Below are positions 37,854 through 46,376 of a stretch of 64,000 nucleotides of DNA, piece after piece. Both the position numbers and the translations under genes were made by a program. The notes under the pieces are model-generated. The model had not been told where the DNA came from. It saw only the letters and a list, made by a program, of their open reading frames with translations, and ran no database searches. Origin of the DNA: Solitalea koreensis (GTDB lineage: Bacteria; Bacteroidota; Bacteroidia; Sphingobacteriales; Sphingobacteriaceae); contig NZ_FXSZ01000001.1 in assembly GCF_900182575.1 (NCBI RefSeq), positions 1-64,000 of the forward strand. Reading direction: 5' to 3'. The first letter of the stretch is position 1; every line of letters begins with the position of its first letter.

Positions 37854-38845
37854 TCAGCGTTAATAGCTTCCCAAATCATATCCTTCAATTCAACTAACCC
37901 CTTTTGCGCAACTGAAGAAATGAAAGTATAAGGAATTTGAGGAAGATCCTTTTTAATTTCTGCCATTAACTCTTCATCCAGCATATCACTTTTAGTAATC
38001 GCCAACAAACGAGGTTTGTCCAACAATTCAGGGTTGTATTTACTAAGCTCGTTGAAAAGAATTTTGTACTCACCGTGAATGTCTTTACTATCAGCCGGAA
38101 CCATGAACAACAGTACAGAGTTACGCTCAATATGACGAAGGAAACGTAATCCTAATCCTTTGCCTTCAGAGGCGCCTTCTATAATGCCGGGAATATCGGC
38201 CATCACGAACGATTTATTACCACGATAAGCAACAACCCCAAGGTTAGGTACCATGGTGGTAAATGCATAATCAGCGATTTCAGGTTTTGCTGCCGACATA
38301 ACCGAAAGCAAAGTTGATTTTCCTGCATTAGGGAAGCCAACCAAACCAACATCAGCCAATAATTTTAATTCAAGAATGTTCCATTCTTCCAAACCAGGTT
38401 CACCAGGTTGAGCAAAACGTGGCGTTTGATTAGTAGGAGATTTGAAATGCCAGTTACCTAAACCGCCTCTTCCTCCAGGAGTTAAAATTTTAGTTTCTCC
38501 ATCTTGTGTAATTTCAAACAATACTTCACCAGTCTCAGCGCTCTTGGCCACCGTTCCCAATGGCACTTCTAAAATCTCATCTTTACCTTCTGCCCCTGTT
38601 TTATTCGCACTGCTTCCTGCCATACCATTTTCAGCAATAATATGCTTACGGTATTTCAGATGGAGCAAGGTCCATAACTGTGAATTTCCACGTACAATGA
38701 TATGGCCGCCACGACCGCCATCTCCCCCGTCAGGACCACCTTTAGCTGTTTTTTTATCACGATGCAAATGGTGTGAGCCTTTACCGCCTGCGCCTGAACG
38801 GCAGCAAACGTGTACAAAATCTACGAAGTTGGAGGTCTGACTCAT
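37847..38845 (-). CDS. obgE: GTPase ObgE
   Basis: Essential Obg-family GTPase involved in 50S ribosome maturation and stress control. The N-terminal Obg fold (about 1-158) is glycine-rich, with GGKGSHHLHRDK and GGDGGRGGHI. The G domain follows with P-loop GFPNAGKST, switch region DIPGIIEGASEGKGLG and TKSD as G4. It has 332 residues, so it lacks the long C-terminal OCT extension of some orthologues. It lies downstream of adk with a 14-bp inverted repeat in the spacer; both are on the minus strand. Confidence 0.96.
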   Translation of the reverse strand: MSQTSNFVDFVHVCCRSGAGGKGSHHLHRDKKTAKGGPDGGDGGRGGHIIVRGNSQLWTLLHLKYRKHIIAENGMAGSSANKTGAEGKDEILEVPLGTVAKSAETGEVLFEITQDGETKILTPGGRGGLGNWHFKSPTNQTPRFAQPGEPGLEEWNILELKLLADVGLVGFPNAGKSTLLSVMSAAKPEIADYAFTTMVPNLGVVAYRGNKSFVMADIPGIIEGASEGKGLGLRFLRHIERNSVLLFMVPADSKDIHGEYKILFNELSKYNPELLDKPRLLAITKSDMLDEELMAEIKKDLPQIPYTFISSVAQKGLVELKDMIWEAINADQ

Positions 38846-38880
38846 GTGGTGGAAATTTAGCTTTTATTTAAATATACAAT

Positions 38881-38940
38881 AATCAAGAGCCAAGAGCCAA
38901 GCTATTTCATAGGAAACAACCTGATTCTTGGCTCTTGATT
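38881..38940. repeat. spacer inverted-repeat 'word' between adk and obgE
   Basis: AATCAAGAGCCAAG at the left and its exact reverse complement at the right enclose 32 nt that itself begins with a repeat of AGCCAAG. There is no T run, so it is not a standard terminator. See the finding on spacer words. Confidence 0.75.
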
Positions 38941-38959
38941 TTATACGAGTGTAATAAAT

Positions 38960-39532
38960 TTAGTATTGATCGATAACAGCAGTGATATTGTTGAAGATAT
39001 CTTCTATCGCGCCTATACCGTAAACACCTTGGTATTTTTGTTGTCCTTTGTAGTGATTAGCTACCGGAGCTGTTTTATTATTGTACTCATCGATACGTTT
39101 TTGAATAATCTCAGGATTTTGATCATCAGGACGACCGGAATCTTTACCGCGAAGCAACAAACGTTTTTTCAATTCGTCATTTTCTACTTCTAAAGCAATC
39201 ATACCAGAAATGGCCGTATTTTTTGATTGCAAAAGATTATCCAATGCTTCAGCTTGTGCAACCGTACGCGGAAAACCATCAAAAATAAACCCGTTTACAG
39301 CTGGATTTGCATCAAGTTTATTACTAATCATACCGATTACAACTTCGTCAGGTACCAAAAGCCCCTGATCCATTAACTTCTTCGCTTCTAACCCCAACGC
39401 TGTACCTCCTGCAATTTCGCCGCGAAGAATATCGCCTGTAGACAAGTGTACCAACTGGTACTTTTCGATTAACTTTTGAGACTGTGTGCCTTTTCCGGCG
39501 CCCGGAGGGCCAAATAATACCAGGTTTAACAT
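38960..39532 (-). CDS. adk: adenylate kinase (short type)
   Basis: Cytosolic enzyme interconverting ATP plus AMP and 2 ADP. P-loop GPPGAGKGT at residues 8-16, AMP-site STGDILR, and GFPRTVAQAEALD are present. The LID region is short (GRPDDQNPEIIQKRIDEY) with no zinc-binding cysteines, giving 190 residues where the E. coli type has about 214; short forms are frequent in Bacteroidetes. It is followed by obgE on the same strand; the upstream neighbour is tRNA-Arg. Confidence 0.96.
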   Translation of the reverse strand: MLNLVLFGPPGAGKGTQSQKLIEKYQLVHLSTGDILRGEIAGGTALGLEAKKLMDQGLLVPDEVVIGMISNKLDANPAVNGFIFDGFPRTVAQAEALDNLLQSKNTAISGMIALEVENDELKKRLLLRGKDSGRPDDQNPEIIQKRIDEYNNKTAPVANHYKGQQKYQGVYGIGAIEDIFNNITAVIDQY

Positions 39533-39551
39533 GTTAACGTTAGTTAAAACT

Positions 39552-39583
39552 AAAAAAGCCTGCCATTGAACTGACAGGCTTTT
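39552..39583 (-). terminator. terminator of tRNA-Arg
   Basis: On the minus strand AGCCTG / CAGGCT forms a stem ending in a T6 run, 14 nt after the tRNA. It isolates the tRNA from adk downstream. Confidence 0.75.
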
Positions 39584-39596
39584 GATGATTTGTTTG

Positions 39597-39670
39597 TGGA
39601 CCCAAAGGGAGTCGAACCCCTAACCTCCTGATCCGTAGTCAGGTGCTCTATCCAATTAAGCTATGGGTCC
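39597..39670 (-). tRNA. tRNA-Arg (ACG)
   Basis: A 74-nt cloverleaf on the minus strand. Acceptor GGACCCA / TGGGTCC, discriminator A, anticodon arm CCTGA-CTACGGA-TCAGG with anticodon ACG (to be edited to ICG). The T-arm has GGGGTTCGACTCCC. CCA is not encoded. Confidence 0.97.
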
Positions 39671-39715
39671 TTTATTCTTCTTTGTTTAGAAGACCGTTAT
39701 CGTTCTAACAGGCTG

Positions 39716-39746
39716 CAAATATAAGGACGTTTTTAAACCCTCCAAA
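39716..39746 (-). promoter_or_regulatory. promoter of tRNA-Arg
   Basis: On the minus strand TTTG (39743-39746) and TATATTTG (39716-39723) are separated by 19 nt, an exact match to the Bacteroidetes consensus. The tRNA begins 46 nt downstream. Confidence 0.75.
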
Positions 39747-39838
39747 ACTTTTTCATAAAAAAATGCCTCATATTTTATTTAAGCCTGATTTTCAGGCAGA
39801 AAAAAAAATCAATACCTAATATAAACCTTTTTCCTGCT

Positions 39839-40765
39839 TTACTGCCCGTCTGAATTATCGGGCTTGAATTTCTTCAATTGATCGTCCACAATCAGCAAAC
39901 CTTCATGAAAAGAATGCGGCTGATACCCTAACTCTTTCCTAGCCTTATCTAAAACAAAGCCAGTTTTTGCCGGACGCTTGGCTGCTTGATTTAATGCTTC
40001 CGATGAAATCGGATTAATTAATGATGCATCAAGCTTCCAATAATCAGCTACGGCTCGTACAATTTCTTCAATACTCATGTAATCTTTCCCTGAAATATGA
40101 AAAACTCCCCGAGCACGCTTTTCTAAAACCAACAAACAGGCATCTGCTAAATCCTCCGCCAAAGTAGGATTACGAAACTGGTCATTAACAACATTGATTT
40201 CACCTCCTCTTTCCAAGGCGTTTTTTGCCCAGGTTACTATATTAACGCGGGCTTTATCTTTAATTACCCCATAAACTAAAATAGTACGAAGAATTGCAGC
40301 ATCCAGCATGCTGCTCTGTAGCAATTTTTCAGATTCTAATTTTGTTTGTCCGTAATAACTTAAAGGATTGGGAATACCAGCTTCTTTATAAGGGCCATTC
40401 AAACCGTCAAAAACAAAATCAGTTGATAAATGAATAAAATGTGTATTAAATGGATTACAAGCTTCGATTAAATATTCTACTGATTTAACATTTAGCTGAT
40501 AACATTGCTCTTTATCGATTTCACAAGCGTCAACATTAGTCAAAGCCGCAGTATGAATAACATGCTTCGGTTGATATTTATTAATTACAGCCCGTACTTC
40601 TTCAGCATTGGTGACATCTAAACGCTCATAGATATATCCTGATTCGCAATAACGATCGTTACCTTTGGAAGTAGCGATAACTTTATATTCAGCAGAATGC
40701 TTTAATTTATCAAGCAATTTTTGGCCTAACAATCCATTACTTCCTGTTATTAATACTGTTTTCAT
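39839..40765 (-). CDS. RmlD-like NAD(P)-dependent sugar-nucleotide reductase (SDR)
   Basis: Extended-type short-chain dehydrogenase resembling dTDP-4-dehydrorhamnose reductase. The nucleotide loop is GSNGLLGQKL near residue 8. ALTNVDACEIDKEQCYQLNV is the conserved RmlD block. The catalytic pair is Tyr and Lys in YYGQTKLESEKLL. ATG at 40765 is chosen; the open frame extends one codon upstream to a TTG. It has 308 residues. No rhamnose or surface-polysaccharide genes adjoin it, so the true substrate is uncertain, and related sugar reductases share these motifs. It is divergent from atpD. Confidence 0.85.
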   Translation of the reverse strand: MKTVLITGSNGLLGQKLLDKLKHSAEYKVIATSKGNDRYCESGYIYERLDVTNAEEVRAVINKYQPKHVIHTAALTNVDACEIDKEQCYQLNVKSVEYLIEACNPFNTHFIHLSTDFVFDGLNGPYKEAGIPNPLSYYGQTKLESEKLLQSSMLDAAILRTILVYGVIKDKARVNIVTWAKNALERGGEINVVNDQFRNPTLAEDLADACLLVLEKRARGVFHISGKDYMSIEEIVRAVADYWKLDASLINPISSEALNQAAKRPAKTGFVLDKARKELGYQPHSFHEGLLIVDDQLKKFKPDNSDGQ

Positions 40766-40921
40766 CAATGCTGTAATAAAGAGATTTATTAAATAGGAGT
40801 GCCATACTGAAAGCTGTAAAATTCAGTAAAAAAAGACGAGCATAACTACATGATTTATCGAAGTAAATAAACTAAATATAAGACTCTAATAAGAAAGTTA
40901 AAAAAATGATTAAAAATTAGG

Positions 40922-40951
40922 TTTGAAATAATTTCAAATGCGTTATCTTTG
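40922..40951 (+). promoter_or_regulatory. promoter of atpD-atpC
   Basis: TTTG at 40922-40925 and TATCTTTG at 40944-40951 with an 18-nt spacer is a clear example of the Bacteroidetes consensus. The atpD ATG lies 57 nt after the -7 box. Confidence 0.8.
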
Positions 40952-41007
40952 CGACACTTAAAATCCTGCCTTAAAAGGGATAATAACAAAGAAAAAAGTT
41001 CAAAATT

Positions 41008-42513
41008 ATGCCAAATATTGGGAAAATTGCTCAAATCATCGGTCCTGTAGTTGACGTGAGCTTTGCTAACGATGCTACTTTGCCTAAGATTTACGACGCT
41101 TTGATCGTAACAAAAGACAACGGACAAAAAATTGTATTAGAAGTACAACAGCATTTAGGTGAAGATCGTGTACGTACAGTGGCGATGGATTCAACCGATG
41201 GTTTAGTTCGTGGTATGGATGCGGTAGATACGGCTTCTCCTATCAAAATGCCAGTTGGTGATGCTATCAAAGGTCGTTTATTCAATGTAGTAGGTGAAGC
41301 GATTGATGGTATTGATCAAGTTTCTAACGACGGTGGTTATGCTATTCACAACAAACCTCCTCGTTTCGACGAATTAAGTACTGAAACAGAAGTTCTTTAC
41401 ACAGGTATCAAAGTTATTGACCTGTTGGAACCATATCCAAAAGGTGGTAAAATTGGTTTGTTCGGTGGTGCCGGTGTAGGTAAAACCGTATTGATCATGG
41501 AATTGGTAAACAACATTGCCAAAGCATACTCTGGTCTTTCAGTATTTGCTGGTGTAGGTGAGCGTACCCGTGAAGGTAACGACTTATTGCGCGAGTTTAT
41601 TGAGTCAGGTGTAATTAACTACGGTGATGAATTCCGTCACTCGATGGAAGCCGGCGGTTGGGACCTTTCAAAAGTAGACAAAGAAGTTCTTAAAGATTCA
41701 AAAGCTACATTGGTGTTCGGTCAAATGAACGAGCCTCCTGGTGCACGTGCACGTGTTGCCTTATCAGGTTTGACTGTAGCTGAATATTTCCGTGATGGTG
41801 ATGAGCAAAGCGGTGGTCGTGATATCCTTTTCTTCATCGACAACATTTTCCGTTTCACTCAAGCAGGTTCTGAAGTATCGGCACTTTTAGGTCGTATGCC
41901 TTCAGCGGTAGGGTACCAACCAACGCTTGCTACAGAGATGGGGTTAATGCAAGAGCGTATCACTTCAACTAAACGTGGTTCAATTACTTCAGTACAGGCC
42001 GTTTACGTACCTGCCGATGACTTAACTGACCCTGCTCCTGCTACTACATTTGCTCACTTGGATGCTACAACGGTATTGAACCGTAAAATTTCTGAGTTGG
42101 GTATTTATCCAGCGGTTGACCCATTGGATTCAACTTCACGTATTCTTTCTGCAGCTGTATTAGGCGATGCTCATTACGATACTGCTCAACGCGTGAAAAA
42201 CATCCTGCAACGTTACAAAGAATTACAAGATATTATTGCGATCCTTGGTATGGATGAATTATCTGAGGAAGATAAATTAGTCGTATCTCGTGCTCGTCGT
42301 GTTCAACGTTTCTTATCACAGCCTTTCCACGTTGCTGAGCAATTTACCGGCTTAAAAGGTGTGTTGGTTGATATTAAAGACACCATCAAAGGTTTCAACA
42401 TGATTATGGATGGCGAAGTGGATGAATATCCTGAAGCAGCATTCAACTTAGTTGGTACTATTGAAGACGCTGTTGAAAAAGGTAAAAAATTATTAGCTGA
42501 AGCAAACGCTTAA
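41008..42513 (+). CDS. atpD: F1Fo ATP synthase subunit beta
   Basis: Catalytic subunit of the F1 head. The Walker A loop GGAGVGKT is at residues 153-160, the GERTREGNDL block follows, and Walker B ILFFIDNIFRF is near 275. The ALLGRMPSAVGYQPTLATEMG stretch near 297-317 is typical for beta. It has 501 residues, standard for Bacteroidetes. It is followed only by atpC; the other F1Fo genes are not in the window, in line with the split arrangement seen in Bacteroidetes. Confidence 0.98.
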   Translation: MPNIGKIAQIIGPVVDVSFANDATLPKIYDALIVTKDNGQKIVLEVQQHLGEDRVRTVAMDSTDGLVRGMDAVDTASPIKMPVGDAIKGRLFNVVGEAIDGIDQVSNDGGYAIHNKPPRFDELSTETEVLYTGIKVIDLLEPYPKGGKIGLFGGAGVGKTVLIMELVNNIAKAYSGLSVFAGVGERTREGNDLLREFIESGVINYGDEFRHSMEAGGWDLSKVDKEVLKDSKATLVFGQMNEPPGARARVALSGLTVAEYFRDGDEQSGGRDILFFIDNIFRFTQAGSEVSALLGRMPSAVGYQPTLATEMGLMQERITSTKRGSITSVQAVYVPADDLTDPAPATTFAHLDATTVLNRKISELGIYPAVDPLDSTSRILSAAVLGDAHYDTAQRVKNILQRYKELQDIIAILGMDELSEEDKLVVSRARRVQRFLSQPFHVAEQFTGLKGVLVDIKDTIKGFNMIMDGEVDEYPEAAFNLVGTIEDAVEKGKKLLAEANA

Positions 42514-42527
42514 ACTCGTATGTGATA

Positions 42528-42564
42528 TGCGTATTGAATATGGAGCAATTCTATTCAATACGCA
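42528..42564. repeat. spacer inverted-repeat 'word' between atpD and atpC
   Basis: TGCGTATTGAATA and TATTCAATACGCA form a 13-bp perfect stem with an 11-nt loop, bordered by GTGATA / TATCAC. The following CGCAAATCGCAATTCGCAATA continues the same vocabulary. The words recur between hemG and hemE. Confidence 0.75.
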
Positions 42565-42603
42565 TTATTTTATCACTATACGCAAATCGCAATTCGCAAT
42601 ACT

Positions 42604-42855
42604 ATGAACTTAGAAATTTTAACTCCTGATAAAAAAGTTTTTTCTGGCGAAGTTGTTTCGGTAACTGTTCCAGGAATAGCTGGTTCTTTTCAGATTTTGG
42701 AAAACCACGCAGCTATTATTTCAACACTAGATGATGGACCTGTAAAAGTAGGCTTCGCTGATAAATCAATTCAGGTATTCGAAATCCAAGGTGGTGCTGT
42801 AGAAGTGCTGAAAAATAAAGTAACTGTACTTACCAAAGGCGTTACAGAAGTTTAA
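42604..42855 (+). CDS. atpC: F1Fo ATP synthase subunit epsilon (short form)
   Basis: Central-stalk subunit coupling proton flow to catalysis. The 83 residues comprise only the N-terminal beta-sandwich (MNLEILTPDKKVFSGEV, PGIAGSFQILENHAAIIS); the C-terminal helical hairpin of longer forms is absent. This truncated length is common in Bacteroidetes. It follows atpD after a spacer carrying an inverted repeat and ends at a clear terminator. Confidence 0.95.
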   Translation: MNLEILTPDKKVFSGEVVSVTVPGIAGSFQILENHAAIISTLDDGPVKVGFADKSIQVFEIQGGAVEVLKNKVTVLTKGVTEV

Positions 42856-42879
42856 TAACACCGAGACAAAATAATAGTT

Positions 42880-42913
42880 AAAGCCTGTTTTCCAAAAGTA
42901 AACAGGCTTTTTT
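42880..42913 (+). terminator. terminator of atpD-atpC
   Basis: AAAGCCTGTTT / AAACAGGCTTT stem with a T6 run, 25 nt after atpC. Confidence 0.85.
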
Positions 42914-42918
42914 ATGAA

Positions 42919-43914
42919 TCAGCCATCAACCTCAGTAAACTGTTTTACTACCAATCGGCAATATTCATCTTTTTTATAAGCTCCCAGCAAGTAATTCAAC
43001 GTTTGCAGCTTGCGCATGGATCCATTTACTTCCAACACCAATGCTTCATAAGAGCCGTTGTATTCTACTTTAACTACTTTGGCTGGTGCTCCAGTTTGAT
43101 CCGATAAGTGCAGATCGTGGGTATGAATCACGACTTTTTTCGTTGGATTGATCGCATAACCAAAAGCTGCATTAAAATCAGCTGCATCTAAAATATTAAC
43201 GCCCCCAAATAACCGGGCTACATAAGCCGATGAAGGATGATTATAAACCTCTTTCGGTGTACCATGCTGAATGATTGCTCCCTCTTGCATTATGACGATC
43301 CTACTCGATAGGGAAAGAGCATCCAATGGTTCATGTGTAACCAATAAAATTGAAATTCCCGTTTTTTCAGCAAGCCGTTGCAGGTCGCGTTTCAGATGGC
43401 TCTTCAACATCACATCTAAGTTGCTAAAAGGCTCATCTAGCAATAAAAGTTTCGGATTAGATGCCAAAGCTCTGGCTATTGCCACACGCTGTTGTTGCCC
43501 TCCGCTTAAATTGACTGCGGGTTTATCTTTTAAATCAAGAATATTTAGCAATTCAAGCACTTCATGTATCCGAGCTTGTTTATAATCCAGATCTGTATTC
43601 GGTAGCATAGGAGCAATATTATCAACTACTCTAGCATAAGGGTTTAGATTAAAATCTTGTTGAACAAATTTCATCTCACGCTCGCCGGGCAATAACTTAA
43701 CCGACGGGCCATAAACCGGTTTTTCATTGAATGTAATTGTTCCGGTATCAGCATCCAAAATCCCATATACCAGTTTCATGAGGGTACTTTTTCCACTTCC
43801 ACTCGAACCAACCAGACTAATGATTTCTCCTGCATTGATGGTAAGCTCAATGTTTTTAAGTGCAAAGTGTTCGTTTCCGGGATATTGTTTACAGAGATTA
43901 TTGATTTGAAGCAT
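42919..43914 (-). CDS. ABC transporter ATP-binding protein
   Basis: Cytosolic ATPase of an ABC importer-like system. Walker A GSSGSGKST near residue 37, Q-loop KFVQQDFNL, signature LSGGQQQR near 140, Walker B LLLLDEP and H-loop VTHEP are all intact. A C-terminal extension (about 240-331) is beta-rich, similar to the TOBE-like regulatory domains in CysA/PotA/FbpC-type ATPases. No permease or binding-protein gene is adjacent, so the substrate cannot be assigned. It has 331 residues. Confidence 0.88.
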   Translation of the reverse strand: MLQINNLCKQYPGNEHFALKNIELTINAGEIISLVGSSGSGKSTLMKLVYGILDADTGTITFNEKPVYGPSVKLLPGEREMKFVQQDFNLNPYARVVDNIAPMLPNTDLDYKQARIHEVLELLNILDLKDKPAVNLSGGQQQRVAIARALASNPKLLLLDEPFSNLDVMLKSHLKRDLQRLAEKTGISILLVTHEPLDALSLSSRIVIMQEGAIIQHGTPKEVYNHPSSAYVARLFGGVNILDAADFNAAFGYAINPTKKVVIHTHDLHLSDQTGAPAKVVKVEYNGSYEALVLEVNGSMRKLQTLNYLLGAYKKDEYCRLVVKQFTEVDG

Positions 43915-44018
43915 ATGATATTAAACGAAGATAAAAGAGCCAAAAATAAAGATCAATCCATTGCAAATCTGACAATTAATAGCAATGCTATATGATTATT
44001 TTTTCGGTTTAGTTTAAC

Positions 44019-44050
44019 AAAAAAGCCCTTACATCTGTAAAGGCCTTTAA
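44019..44050 (-). terminator. terminator of the ECF sigma/anti-sigma/outer-membrane-protein operon
   Basis: On the minus strand GCCTTTACA / TGTAAGGGC (one G-T pair) is followed by a T6 run, about 40 nt after the stop at 44089. Confidence 0.75.
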
Positions 44051-44088
44051 AAATACATTTTAAAAAGTTTATATGTATAATTGATGTA

Positions 44089-44916
44089 TTAAAATCCGCT
44101 TAACGATAATCCAAAGGATAAGTTGTTAAGCTTTGGCTGATCATGCTCGAAAATATTGTTGAAATAATATTTTACATAAAGCGCAGCACATCCATAACCA
44201 ATTTTAAATATTGTACCATACTTAAATGGCGTAAAATTAAAATCATCATTCACCTTAACTTTACCACGTTCAGTACTAATTTGCTTGGTTCTAGCATATA
44301 ATAAGTAGCCGAAGTCCATCCCTCCTTCCACCAAAAATCCCTTCACGTTTCTACGCCCTTTGGCATTGTATTGAAATGTTACAGGTATGGTTATATATTT
44401 CGCCATTAATTTATTCTTGTTAAAACTCACTACATCTGTTATATAGGTAAAATTAGGTTGATTCGCTATTGGAGTAATGTTGTTTTTGAAACGATAGTTT
44501 TGCCAATCGAATGCAACACCGGTACGCAAGCGAAAATAGTTTTTATAAATAGCCACGGTAGCTGTCACTAAATTCAAAGTTATATTTGATGATTTATTAA
44601 ATTCCAGTTCTAAATCACTATTGGCAGTAGAAAGGGATAGACTTCCATCATCAACAAAAGTGGTAAATCCAATATCAAAATTTCCCAAAGCTGTAAACCG
44701 AAATGGTTTTACAGCATATTTACCACTTTTATTTTTTACATTTTCTTCATTGCCTTTTCTAATAATCACAGTTACCTGATCATTATTACCCATACGAATT
44801 ACCGTTGAATCGGCTTTAACACTGTCTACCTTGGCTTTTACGGAATCTGTTTTTACTTGAGCTTGTGCACTAAAACAAACACAAATGCTTGCTAATAGTA
44901 AAATTGTGCGTTTCAT
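44089..44916 (-). CDS. outer-membrane beta-barrel protein (PorT-like), function unknown
   Basis: Signal peptide 1-20 (ending SAQAQ), a charged linker rich in Lys, Val and Asp (VKTDSVKAKVDSVKADST, about 22-40), then a predicted eight-stranded-type beta-barrel with alternating aromatic residues, ending in the terminal Phe of FGLSLSGF. It has 275 residues. It begins 22 nt after the anti-sigma gene, in one minus-strand operon with an ECF sigma factor. This suggests it is the envelope target or a sensor partner of that pair. No specific function can be named. Confidence 0.7.
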   Translation of the reverse strand: MKRTILLLASICVCFSAQAQVKTDSVKAKVDSVKADSTVIRMGNNDQVTVIIRKGNEENVKNKSGKYAVKPFRFTALGNFDIGFTTFVDDGSLSLSTANSDLELEFNKSSNITLNLVTATVAIYKNYFRLRTGVAFDWQNYRFKNNITPIANQPNFTYITDVVSFNKNKLMAKYITIPVTFQYNAKGRRNVKGFLVEGGMDFGYLLYARTKQISTERGKVKVNDDFNFTPFKYGTIFKIGYGCAALYVKYYFNNIFEHDQPKLNNLSFGLSLSGF

Positions 44917-44938
44917 ATTTGTTATCGATGTATATTTT

Positions 44939-45691
44939 TTATTCTTCTTCCTCTATATAATTAACTTTCTTCTCTACTTTCAAAATTCCCAGATTTAACG
45001 AAAAACCTTTCTTTTTACTTATTGCTAAAAACCTTTTATCACGTTTATCGACCTTACTCGCCACGTAATTTAAAGCAGCAGAAATGTCAAGTATAGGAGC
45101 AGCTTCATCATCAATCAAATGTTCATTGGCCGAATGCAGCATGGCTGTTTTTAATATGGAATGCTCTATTTTAGGCGATGAGTCTAAACTTAACCCTTCA
45201 AATTGCACCACCCTATTGGAAGGCAAAGGATTTACAATGGCGAGCTTTTCTTCATGAGGCTCGACAGATTCATTCTTTTGAACAAGTGTGTTTATTCTCT
45301 TTCCTGACTTTTCAAATGTTTGAGGAGCTTTTGTCGTTTTTGTATCTGAAATGGCAGTCGACTGTTTATAAGCGCGTTGATATTTAGGCAATTCAAGAAT
45401 TATCGGTGTGCTTTTATTCCAATTATCTTTCAAGCCGGGATTGCCTGTCAAAGCCAGTTCCTGGTCATTAAATGCTGGCTTTTTCATAAAATAAATAACA
45501 GTTGAAAACAGGCACAACACTACTGAAGCTGCCACCGCCCAACGCGCCAATATTATTTTATGCTTGATGGCATGTGAACGATCCAGCTGATCAGAAATAC
45601 CGATCCAAACTTTTTCTGAAGGTTCAATTTCAAAACCCTCAAAGCTATTTTTGAATGAATCATCCAATCGTTTATCGTGCTGTTGTTCCAT
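44939..45691 (-). CDS. putative anti-sigma factor (single-pass membrane protein)
   Basis: N-terminal cytoplasmic part about 1-47 (DDSFKNSFEGFEIEPSEKVWIGI), one membrane segment about 49-69 (WAVAASVVLCLFSTVIYFM), then a periplasmic region of about 180 residues with low complexity and no recognisable domain. It has 250 residues. The gene overlaps the end of the ECF sigma gene by 20 nt, the usual translational coupling of sigma and anti-sigma. The N-terminus matches the loose pattern of Bacteroidetes anti-sigma proteins that precede outer-membrane beta-barrel genes. Assignment rests mainly on context. Confidence 0.65.
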   Translation of the reverse strand: MEQQHDKRLDDSFKNSFEGFEIEPSEKVWIGISDQLDRSHAIKHKIILARWAVAASVVLCLFSTVIYFMKKPAFNDQELALTGNPGLKDNWNKSTPIILELPKYQRAYKQSTAISDTKTTKAPQTFEKSGKRINTLVQKNESVEPHEEKLAIVNPLPSNRVVQFEGLSLDSSPKIEHSILKTAMLHSANEHLIDDEAAPILDISAALNYVASKVDKRDKRFLAISKKKGFSLNLGILKVEKKVNYIEEEE

Positions 45692-46235
45692 GTTGATTTC
45701 CTTCCATTTTAATACTATTTTTCAGGATATTTCTGGCTCTAGCCAGCTGTGATTTTGAGGTACCTTCACTAATACTCAAAATTTCGGCAATTTCCCTGTG
45801 CGAATAGCCTTCAATAGCGTACATATTAAATACCATACGGTAACCCGGAGGTAAAGCCTGAATAATTCTCATCAGATCATTGACATTAATTGCATGCATC
45901 GGAAATTCATCTGAATGTTGCTGATAAGCCTCCTCTACATCCACTATATACATTTTTGAACTACGACGATAAAACTCTATGGCGGTGTTCACCATAATTC
46001 TTCGCAACCATCCTTCAAAAGAACCCTCGTTCTTAAAAGAATGCATCTTATCAAACATTCTAACAAAACCAACCTGAAGCATATCCTCTGCCTCCTGATG
46101 ATCCTTAGCGTATCTGGAACAAACACCTAACATCTTTGATGCATACAAACGATAAATTGCTTCCTGAGCTTTACGGTTTCCCGATCTGCAGCCGGCAATC
46201 AGTTCTTCAAGACTGGTTGTTCGCATCAATTTCAT
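45672..46235 (-). CDS. ECF RNA polymerase sigma factor
   Basis: Extracytoplasmic-function sigma factor. Region 2 (about 25-95) contains EAEDMLQVGFVRMFDKM and SFEGWLRRIMVNTAIEFYRR. Region 4 (about 120-175) contains LPPGYRMVFNMYAIEGYSHREIAEILSISEGTSKSQLARAR. It has 187 residues, with ATG at 46235. It is the first gene of a minus-strand operon with a membrane anti-sigma protein and an outer-membrane protein. It is divergent from a GH92 mannosidase, but no shared control can be read from the spacer. The inducing signal is unknown. Confidence 0.93.
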   Translation of the reverse strand: MKLMRTTSLEELIAGCRSGNRKAQEAIYRLYASKMLGVCSRYAKDHQEAEDMLQVGFVRMFDKMHSFKNEGSFEGWLRRIMVNTAIEFYRRSSKMYIVDVEEAYQQHSDEFPMHAINVNDLMRIIQALPPGYRMVFNMYAIEGYSHREIAEILSISEGTSKSQLARARNILKNSIKMEGNQHGTTAR

Positions 46236-46376
46236 TGGTTTCTAGATTCAAGATGATCAATATCAAAATTTAGTTGCATGCGATCTGATTTTTTTGTCTT
46301 TTTTAACAAAGAAAAAAACTGATACTGGAGTGAATAAATAATAATATTTTTAATGTATATAGTTTATCAAATTCCT

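Noticed and set aside
39783..39797. GCCTGA / TCAGGC as terminator of the RmlD-like gene
   Set aside because: The stem is only six base pairs and the expected T run on the minus strand is missing.
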